Shown: positions 11,690 to 21,800 of the stretch, piece after piece
Layout: every line of letters begins with the position of its first letter
How positions within the stretch are numbered: the stretch's first letter is position 1
NCBI GenBank assembly: GCA_032209605.1
Contig: JASFXZ010000001.1
Location: 45,202,619 to 45,266,618 of the forward strand
Length of the DNA stretch: 64,000 nt
Direction of reading: 5' to 3'
Source: Mactromeris polynyma
Lineage: Eukaryota > Mollusca > Bivalvia > Venerida > Mactridae
The notes under the pieces: generated by a model
Seen by the model: the letters and a program-made list of their open reading frames with translations, nothing else
Told to the model about the DNA's origin: nothing
Databases searched by the model: none
Position numbers and translations under genes: made by a program

Positions 11690-12420
11690 TATTATTTTTT
11701 TTGAGAAGTTGAGAAGTTTATTACATTTTCTCAGTTCATGTAAAACATGACAACATGAGTTCATAATATACAAAATACAAATACAATGGTAAAGAGGCAG
11801 TTACAATAAGAAAATGAATGTATGATGCTCAAGAGATACAATTATAAACAGATATTCAGGGAGAATATGTATATATTCAAGAAAAATATGTTCTTTTCGG
11901 ATGTTTTAAGTCTGGCATTTATTTAAATTTACAAATAATTTCTTTAAACAGCACACAAAGTTTCCTAGTTTTTATTATATTGTTAAAGTCTTGGTCCATG
12001 AGTAGTTGTAATTTTAATATGTTAGGGTGACGATAAAAGGTTTTGGGGATGTATTTTATTCTTGAATCGTTGAAGTGATCACATTCAAGTAGATAGTGAA
12101 ATTCGTCACCAATACAATTTTTTTCACATAAACGACATTTTCTCAAATCAAATTCGACTCCTTCCCAGCTTAATTTTTCTACCGGAAGTCGATTATTTCT
12201 TGTTCTAAACTTGATCATATATCTTAAATACTTGGGTGGATTTTTTACTAAATAATTCTCAAACTTAAACTGAGATTTAATTAATCTATAAAATTTACAT
12301 TTACTTGAAGAGTTAAGAATAGAAAACCAGTCGTTAATAGAAAGGTCGCTTAAGTGATGTTTGATAGAACATTTGAGCCATTTATCTCTAAACGCTTTCA
12401 AAAGATTTGCTCACTTGGTT
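11690..12420 (-). mobile_element. LINE 3' end (RT C-terminal region), truncated
   Basis: The minus strand codes 12401-11919 for 160 residues ending at a stop. It includes RLPVEKLSWEGVEFD and the Cys/His cluster CRLCEKN...DEFHYLLECDHF, characteristic of the region after the reverse transcriptase in non-LTR elements. A T-rich run near 11693-11702 on the plus strand would be the 3' tail. The element is cut off at its 5' side around 12420. The frame is intact over 160 codons, suggesting moderate age. Confidence 0.75.
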
Positions 12421-12604
12421 TAATCTGGTTGGCAGCATACTGTAACATTGTGAATAGCATCATGTCTATTGTTATGTATTTATGTATTACCTCATATGAT
12501 GTTGTTGGTTTTTTTCAGGTTAATTTTTAATCGTCCGTATATCTATACCTGCCTATTATAAATGTTTGTGTTACATTATGTTGCTATCATGTATATATCA
12601 TAGA

Positions 12605-13279
12605 GGCTCACAGGGAATACTGGGTTAATCCATTATCTGCTATTTGTATAGAACGTTCTTTGAAATATTGGTTAAAAATCATGAAATCTCCTTATTCAAT
12701 GATGTTTCGTATTTTTAATGAACAATGCAATTTGCACAGCAGAAATAACCAGACATGGGCTAAGTTAGTGCTATCCAAAGTAGAACGCTTGGGTTTTGGA
12801 TATATTTTGAATAATTTTGATATAAATACCAATTATTTACCTAGCTTGAGACAACGACTAAGAGATCAATATATCCAATCATGGCATCATACATTAACAT
12901 AAAATTCAAAACAGTTTTCGAATATGAACAATATAAAGATTTGATAGCAAATGAAAAAATTAGACATGAAATGTCCAGATTTAGATTAAGAGCACATCAT
13001 CTTGAAATTTAATTCCGTAGGTTTAACAATGTAGATAGATCTGACAGAAAATGTAAAGTATCTGCTCAAAACGTTGTAGAATCAGAGTACTATGTTGTTT
13101 TTTATATAGGCATTTGAGATCTAAATACTTACACAATTTATAATGGTTCTCATTACATAAATTTAATGATATTCTCTCAGTCTTCTAAAAACAGAAAAGT
13201 ACTTGTTAACACAGCCAACTTCATTTATAATTCAATGAAACTTCGACAGGAGAAACTGTCAAACATTGCTGCTTCGTAA
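12605..13279 (+). mobile_element. second LINE 3' end, decayed
   Basis: Plus-strand reading, with frameshifts, gives a typical non-LTR C terminus: CIERSLKYWLKIM, then GFGYILNNFDINTNYLPSL and QYIQSWH (to 12893), RFRLRAHHLEI (to about 13010), a damaged Cys-type region VDRSDRKCK...NVVESEYY (13030-13095) and a final NSMKLRQEKLSNIAAS with TAA at 13277-13279. At least two frameshifts are needed. It points away from the LINE piece at 11690-12420. Confidence 0.75.
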
Positions 13280-13410
13280 ATGCTACCTGTTACATTTCAT
13301 ATTGAATATTCATTAATGAAATATGTATAGGGACTACTTGTTATTTTTTTGCTATCAATAAATGGTAAAATGGTATGGTTTGCCCAACTGTGTTGCCTCT
13401 TTGAATAATT

Positions 13411-14203
13411 GTAGGCCCAGATAAAACAAAAATGGATTTTATTGTTTAGTTAGTACTGTTTTATATTTTGGTTTTACTATTTAGTAGTTAGTACTGTTTT
13501 ACATTTTACGGCTTTAATAAAAGCCCTTATACAACATATTCAGGTGTTTGTCTTGCTTTTTGTTTTACTAGCTACACAAACTCATATTACTATCACAGGG
13601 AGCCACTCTAGGACCATAAATGTATTTTATGGATATAAAATGTTTTATGGGCAAGAGGGTCCCCTACTTTCCTGCAGTGCAGCGGGACGGTTTTACAGTC
13701 TGTTAGCCGTACCCTTACCCTCAATTATGCGCGCATGCGCAATTACGTTTCCTTTGTTTACTGACGGGAAGATTTTCTAAAAGTGTCGATCTATTTTGAC
13801 TGATTTAAACTAATTATTCTTTATTTTTCCTCCTCCACCCATTCCTCCACCGCTGTTGTATTTAGATTTTTGTTTTTTGAGTTAGTACTGTTTTATATTT
13901 TGGTTTTACTATTTAGTAGTTAGTACTGGCGCTTTTGTAGGCCCAGATAAAACAAAAATGGATTTTATTGTTTATTTAGTACTGGGCGCTTTTGTAGGCC
14001 CAGATAAAACAAAAATGGATTTTATTGTTTAGTTAGTACTGTTTTATATTTTGGTTTTACTATTTAGTAGTTAGTACTGTTTTATATTTTACGGCTTTAA
14101 TAAAAGCCCTTATACAACATATTCAGGTGTTTGTCTTGCTTTTTGTTTTACTAGCTACACAAACTCATATTACTATCACAGGGAGCCACTCTAGGACCAT
14201 AAA
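13411..14203. repeat. 210-bp direct repeat pair, 583 bp apart
   Basis: 13411-13620 and 13994-14203 are almost identical, both running from GTAGGCCCAGATAAAAC to CTCTAGGACCATAAA. A third partial copy of the left end lies at 13937-13983. The intervening 370 bp contains GCGCGCATGCGC. The ends lack TG...CA, so these are not obvious LTRs; a local segmental duplication is simpler. Confidence 0.85.
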
Positions 14204-15726
14204 GTTGTTATTATTTATATAACATATGAGTGTATATCCACTTTCAACGCCCGCAAATACTGCCAGATTAGTACATGTATAAGAGTTACATTTTTTATGA
14301 ATTCTCATGTTAGCCTTAACATTTTATGCTGTTTGAACGAATAATAAGTTATTTATGAAAAATATGCGCGGAATTTAAACAATTAGTTGATGGCGTAGTT
14401 TCTGTTGTCAGTTGTGACTCGCTGGCATTTCAATTTACAAACGACTTTCTGTTAACTCGATTTTTGGACGAGTTTCTTAACCGATTTTAGAAATCAACAA
14501 GAAATATCTTTAAAAAAGATGGTCGACGCAACATGAAGTATACAAATTTGTGGTTAAAGGTTAAAATTTGTTGTACAACATAGAAATTGCCTAAATGTTA
14601 CGACTGCCGGTCATTCCATTCAGCTACACTACAAAATCTCAGATACCTGCAAGGGGAGATCACTGTGTAGGAGACTGGATAAAAATAACTCCGTAGTGTG
14701 ATAAGTCATAGACACAGTATAGTCTGTTTCAATCTAGTTCATCATTACTTATTGCATAAGTCGGGAACTCACACATTCATGTTAATGAAACTTGTTACAT
14801 AGCGATTTATCTGATTAAAGCAATATAAATGTTCGCGATTGGTACATAAAACCAAGAAAGTCTTCTTAAAATTCCAACACCGGACAATTCCCCGTGGGAT
14901 GACTACAAACACTACAGTTTACTGGATAAATCTTGAAATACACTATACAATCCACTTCCAGACGCAGTTGTAAAGGCAAACAATATTATGTTCGTCTGGT
15001 TTTCATACAACAAGGTCATGTTTACAATAAAAAGAATAACGCCTCCATCGTGATCAAGATTTTTGGCAAACATCACACCATTAACGCAATAATTGTGTTA
15101 ATTACTTAGAATTTACACTTGAGACTTTCATAATTGTATGCGTACCGAACATATAAGAATAATCTCCCCATTTTTACCCCAATGTTACACTCTTAAAAAA
15201 GCTTGCTATTCTTTCTGAACTGAACACTGAGGGTCCTTAACCTGTAGAAATTGCTTAAAACGCTAACTTTCAAACATAGGCGACGTACTATTGTGGCGAA
15301 ATTGAAAAATACCTGCATTAAAAGTAAACTCGGCATAATTGTAACAACACTACAGAGAATATTTGACCGCGTTGCGTGAAGCCAGCTCGCGTACTAAGTT
15401 ACAGATAACAAGTAAATAACAATTCATTGACAACTAATTCATTAAGTAGGAACTGTAAAAATAATTGTGTTTAAATGTTTGATTATTTCGAAGTTATAAG
15501 ACAAGTGGCTACTTGAAGTATACTTGTGACTTGGTGGACAAATACTGTTTGCGGTTGGAGTCAATAGTTTGGTGAATAAATTAAGATACTCTTAGCGCTA
15601 TTTTGATATTATAGACGTACAGAACGGCAGAAAAAAGAATTTGATGAGTCGTTGTTGCAACTAAGCGTGCAACGATATTAAGTGTTAAGTTGTTTCTACT
15701 ACCGATGAAGTGTCTTATAAAAAAGC
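14204..15726. other. upstream region of lectin gene
   Basis: No gene or clear repeat recognised. The promoter of the lectin gene should lie here; no convincing TATA or initiator could be chosen. TATAAAA at about 15716 is only some 10 bases from the ATG, too close to be the TATA box of this start. Confidence 0.5.
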
Positions 15727-15820
15727 ATGTCAGTGTGTTGGATTGTGTATGTACTTGTTATTGTTCGATCTACACACACTCTCAATGCTTGGTTTACTGA
15801 GATTGGTCCAATTGATTACG
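15727..15820 (+). CDS. lectin gene exon 1 (signal peptide)
   Basis: ATG at 15727; hydrophobic core CWIVYVLVIV, then STHTLNAWF. It ends one base into a Gly codon before GTAAGA. That base joins GA of exon 2 to make GGA. Confidence 0.8.
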
Positions 15821-18800
15821 GTAAGAAAAATATTTATGATGATCGCATTTTTATATTAATTTTTCCTACTTTTTTCAATAGCTCAGTTCAGCGACCGGCC
15901 AAATATCATAACTATATTCATACATAATGGTATGCTTGCAAGTAATTAATCTAATTCTAGTAAACATTCACAATATAATTTTGAAAACACAGTAATTTGA
16001 ACTGTGATAAGTCTGCTGTGAACAGCAACTTTCGTGTCACTGTGGTCCGACCAACTTCCTATAGAATTATGGAAGGAAAATATCTTCAAACCGCGATAAA
16101 TCAAAATCTGTTAAAGGTGTGCAAACAAATGTTACTGATCAAATCTTTTACTTTATGATGGTGTAAATATTTTGTTGCTGTGATTTCAACTTCATTGTCC
16201 TTTTTAGTTTTTTAAGATCACTTTTTAGCTCGTCTGTTTCATACAGATGAGCTTATGTCACAACTTCCTCGGCATCCATCGGCCGTTGTCGTATTTTTGG
16301 TTATTTTTTTTAAAGTCCACATTTTTTCAGTAACTATTCAAGGTAGAGCTTTGAAACTCAAAACAGTTGTCTGACATCATAATAGCAACCACCAGGAAAT
16401 GTTACATGTATACTTATATTTTTAAAAGAAAATGTTTTTCTTCGAAAATTCATTCCAGCAAACGCACGAAGACTAACCAGAACAATGTCGGAAATGGCCG
16501 TATGCGTTGTTTATTCCTGACTTAATCGTGCATTGAACTTTTATTTTTATTGTCCTAGAAAAATAGAATTCTTCAACAAGGCTAGTAAATGTGTCGTAAC
16601 GTAAACTTTATACATATAATTCTCCTCATGGAACGCCGGAACTGTATGTTGTAGTCTTCAACATCTATTATAATCAGATTGTGCAAACATATTTATGCTA
16701 TATCAGTATATCGTTTGTACTTATATTAAAACATTTTGTTATAATCTGCAAATCATAGTTATTCAATAAAAAATTAACAGTTTTGCGGATATCAAAATAT
16801 GCAATCACTTTTGTATGTAGAATTTATAAGCCGGAGACATAGGAAGAACGTCTTGTTTCATCATTGTCACTCTCCATTCCAGGAAACACCGGCCCTGCAC
16901 GTCTTGTTTCATCCTTGCCACTCTCCATTCCAGGAAACAACGGCCCTGCACGTCTTGTTTCATCCTTGCCACTCTCCATTCCAGGAAACACCGGCCCTGC
17001 ACGTCTTGTTTCATCATTGTCACTCTCCATTCCAGGAAACACCGGCCCTGCACGTCTTGTTTCATCATTGTCACTCTCCATTCCAGGAAACACCGGCCCT
17101 GCACGTCTTGTTTCATCCTTGCCACTCTCCATTCCAGGAAACACCGGCCCTGCACGTCTTGTTTCATCCTTGTCACTCTCCATTCCAGGAAACACCGGCC
17201 CTGCACGTCTTGTTTCATCCTTGCCACTCTCCATTCCAGGAAACACCGGCCCTGTACGTCTTGTTTCATCCTTGTCACTCTCCATTCCAGGAAACACCGG
17301 CCCTGTACGTCTTGTTTCATCCTTGTCACTCTCCATTCCAGGAAACACCGGCCCTGCACGTCTTGTTTCATCCTTGCCACTCTCCATTCCAGGAAACACC
17401 GGCCCTGCACGTCTTGTTTCATCCTTGCCACTCTCCATTCCAGGAAACACCGGCCCTGCACGTCTTGTTTCATCCTTGCCACTCTCCATTCCAGGAAACA
17501 CCGGCCCTGCACGTCTTGTTTCATCCTTGCCACTCTCCATTCCAGGAAACACCGGCCCTGCACGTCTTGTTTCATCATTGTCACTCTCCATTCCAGGAAA
17601 CACCGGCCCTGTACGTCTTGTTTCATCCTTGTCACTCTCCATTCCAGGAAACACCGGCCCTGCACGTCTTGTTTCATCCTTGTCACTCTCCATTCCAGGA
17701 AACACCGGCCCTGCACGTCTTGTTTCATCCTTGCCACTCTCCATTCCAGGAAACACCGGCCCTGTACGTCTTGTTTCATCCTTGCCACTCTCCATTCCAG
17801 GAAACACCGGCCCTGCACGTCTTGTTTCATCCTTGCCACTCTCCATTCCAGGAAACACCGGCCCTGCACGTCTTGTTTCATCCTTGCCACTCTCCATTCC
17901 AGGAAACACCGGCCCTGCACGTCTTGTTTCATCCTTGTCACTCTCCATTCCAGGAAACACCGGCCCTGCACGTCTTGTTTCATCCTTGCCACTCTCCATT
18001 CCAGGAAACACCGGCCCTGTACGTCTTGTTTCATCCTTGTCACTCTCCATTCCAGGAAACACCGGCCCTGTACGTCTTGTTTCATCCTTGTCACTCTCCA
18101 TTCCAGGAAACACCGGCCCTGCACGTCTTGTTTCATCCTTGCCACTCTCCATTCCAGGAAACACCGGCCCTGCACGTCTTGTTTCATCCTTGCCACTCTC
18201 CATTCCAGGAAACACCGGCCCTGCACGTCTTGTTTCATCCTTGTCACTCTCCATTCCAGGAAACACCGGTCCTGCAACTGTCACAGAATACATATTCCAC
18301 AATGAATCGTTAAGCTGGAATGAAGCTAAGCAGGTTTGCGAAATGAATGGCGGTACTTTGGCGGTACAAATGTCCGCATGTGCAATATCAGATTGGGGCA
18401 AATGTCCGCCTATGCAATATCAGAAAGGGGCAAATGTCCGCATGTGCAATATCAGAATGGGGAAAATGTCCGCATGTGCAAATTTTAGCATTGGGGCAAA
18501 TGTCCTAGGGGCTAATGTCCTACATTCATATAGAACACACGTCCGGGTGCTGACGGAAATTTTGAAAGTTCGGTAATCTCAATATGCAATTTCGATGACA
18601 TGATATATTTCTTTGACAGGTTGTGTATGATATGGTGTTATACTGTCAAATAAATAATAAACCGTTACTTACAATTGCCTACAAACTTAGCTTCTACTTA
18701 TTATTAATAATAATTCAGAATCACATATCATTCTAATACCTCTTTTTCTATAGATATAAAAGTCATAAGAAGCTTACGTATACCATCATAATTGTATGGT

Positions 18801-21800
18801 GGCATATAACTGCCACCAGTTAGCATGATAGCGTTCGCGAATAAATTCGTGTTAACCACTTAATTATTACGATAATTATCTAGCTATCTAGTTAATATTC
18901 GTGATAAATTTTCGGTATGATAAATATAATAAAATTAGAAACAGGCTTGAAAGTGCCCATAACTGCCACCTCTTACCTTTTTATGATGTATTACACTAGC
19001 TTTAAGTGGTAACACGAATCTTATCTAGTTGACCACTTATTATGTTACTTAGTAACTCAAATTCGCGAATTTCACTTAAGATTCGTATTACCACTTATTT
19101 ATAAATGCGTTTTTGACTTCTACATGTAAGTGGCAACACGAATCTTATCTAGTTGACCACTTATTATGTTACTTAATAACTAAAATTCGCGAATTTCACT
19201 TAAGATTCGTGTTACCAATTATTAATTTTTGGCTTCTAGATGTAAGTGGTAACAAGATAATTATCGTAATAATTAAGTGGTTAACACGAAACAATTCGCG
19301 AACGCAATCATGCTAACTGATGGCAGTAATATGCCACCATGTATAACCAATTCAAAAAACTTTGTTCAAAATATTACGCACATACAATACTCGTAAAAGC
19401 GCCCGATTGTTAACAACTGTAAGTTTTTATGATAAAGCTATTACAAACTTCTACATTATTAGTGTACATTTGTATTCTTTTATAATGCATATATATTTAT
19501 TATTATTTGTTTTTACAAAATGAAACAAATTTTTCGCGTTTGATCAGGTAGAAAATAACAAAAAGTGATCATGGTATTACTTTAAAGTCCCTTTAAAAAA
19601 ACATTTTTATTACAGTGAGAATAGAGATTTTTACACCTCACTGGTAATCACTAATAACAATTATGTTTGGACGACCGACTGTTCCCTGTTGACGGAAGAC
19701 GAACGCGTGCAAAGACGAGACGATAGAGGTTGCTACCGAATCAAAGACGGAATATTTAACTTTGAAAATCACGACTGCCATCATGCAAAGCCATTTTTGT
19801 GCCAGCAATCAACAAGTTTGTACAGTTAATTGTCAAATCGCTTTGATAAATTTGTTTCATTGAAATGTATGCAATCTCTCATGGCCGAGTGGAGACGGGA
19901 AAGCGAATGTTCGAATCATGTTAGGGATTTGGTCCGATATGGTCGGTCGGTGAGGTATCAGCTAGTTATATATAAGTAATTCACTTGTATTTTCTCCTCA
20001 CTATTCTATTATTTTTCAAATTGTATCAATGAAGATGTAATGAGTACTATATTAAGATTTACATTATGTTCATCAATCATACTACATGTAGTTATTGCAT
20101 GTCAAATGACCATTGTCCAATCTATAATATTTCGTTATTTTTATATATATATTTGCATTGTTTATGTGAAATTATGGGCAGTATACCTAATATTTCTGAA
20201 TTAACTATTTATAATACTTCAATCGTTTGCCTACCAACCTGCTCAATGAGCTATGATGGTTATAAACTCTATTCGGCTCAGTTTTTGTCATGTGTTTTTA
20301 TAAATCAAAATTGACACTGCGCATGCGCTCTAAGTCATTTAATCGAGAAGACAAATCGTCACCAATTTGTAGCTTTTCTATGATGGCATATTACTGCCAC
20401 CAGTTAACGTGATAACGCTTACGAATTGGTTCGTGTTAACCACTTAAATATCGCGATAATTATCTTATCTAGTTAACTAATTATTATGTTACTTGTAAAG
20501 TGGAATTCGCTACCATAACTAGATAATCCGTTATTGTATTACATCATAAAAGGTAAGAGGTGGCAGTTCTGGGCACTTTCAAGCCCGTTTCTAGTCTTAT
20601 GATGTGTATCTTACCGAAAAAGTAATACAAATATTAACTAGATAGCTAGATAATTATCGAGATAATTAAGTGGTTAACACGAAACAATTCGCGAACATTA
20701 TCAGATTAACTGGTGACAGTAATATGCCACTAAACACATTCGTTCATTTGTTCGAGTAGCTATCATATATTTAGGCCTAATACTAATGGTGGTTTTACTG
20801 GGATCGTATACAGCTAGTGATCGAGTCTTCAGAACATTATAAAATCACATTCATTCGAAATTTAACTCATTAATTATTATAATATAACAAACATTTTCCT
20901 TACAAGCAAGAACAAAAAATTCAATTTGTGATTTTTGAGCACAAGCATCTGCTAGCGACACCTATCGGATATATCAGACATGTATAAGGGAAAAATTATG
21001 TTCTCCCAATTCACTTTTTTCTGAAAAACGGAGAAAATTACAATCGATTAACGTTTATTTCAGATACTCCTTGTGGGGAAACGTTGATTATGAGTAAGAA
21101 TATAATAATGCAATCTGGTAAAAATGTGACAATATGTTCAAGGTCATGTCATGACGACATTGCGTGTCGGTCAACTATCCGATATCCGTCTGACATATGC
21201 ATGAAAGTCATGTACCCGGGCTACGGAACAGAAACGTTAGAGATGGCGGTAAAAGCATGTATTGAAGGTAATTTCGTGACATGAAGTGACGCCATCGGCA
21301 AACCCCCGAAACATTCCGTTACAGACCGGAAGTGCCAGAGGTTTGCCGATTGGGATGTGACGCTCATAAACGGGAAGCCACTGAATGTCATGCTTGTATT
21401 AAACTGACCAATGGCACATGGCTTCAGAACAACAAATAAATGAATAATTCAATTCTGTTATACTTAATGTTATGGATTAGTTCGACCGCGATCCACAGCA
21501 ATCAGTCTTACACGAACAACCATGAAACCTGCCCTGCGTTCAGTAAAGGTATTTGAGGCTATCGTTTCGTAACGTTTTGCAATTCGGTTCCTCATTGGCA
21601 GGCAATGTGATACGGTGGGCCAGGGATACAAAACAAAACATTCGCAACTGTTAGCCGTAACTGAACGCAGGGCTGAATCAGTTTAGAACAGTCCTAGATT
21701 TTTCATTTCGTGTAATTCAAGATTCAATTCAGTTATTATATGTACTCAATGATTAAATACGGTCATGTTATCATAAATTTGTTATAATTATTGCACTATT

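Noticed and set aside
13411..14203. LTR retrotransposon with two LTRs
   Set aside because: Repeats lack TG/CA ends, and the 370-bp interior has no primer-binding site or coding trace.
18365..18370. GCG/GTACAA as the exon 2 donor
   Set aside because: It would put exon 3 out of frame with an immediate TGA; the phase-2 site at 18372 keeps the lectin domain intact.
16805..18401. Open frames of about 500 residues on both strands of the 51-bp array
   Set aside because: Minus-strand and other plus frames are repeat artefacts. Only the plus frame joined to exon 2 is kept, as a conditional coding possibility.
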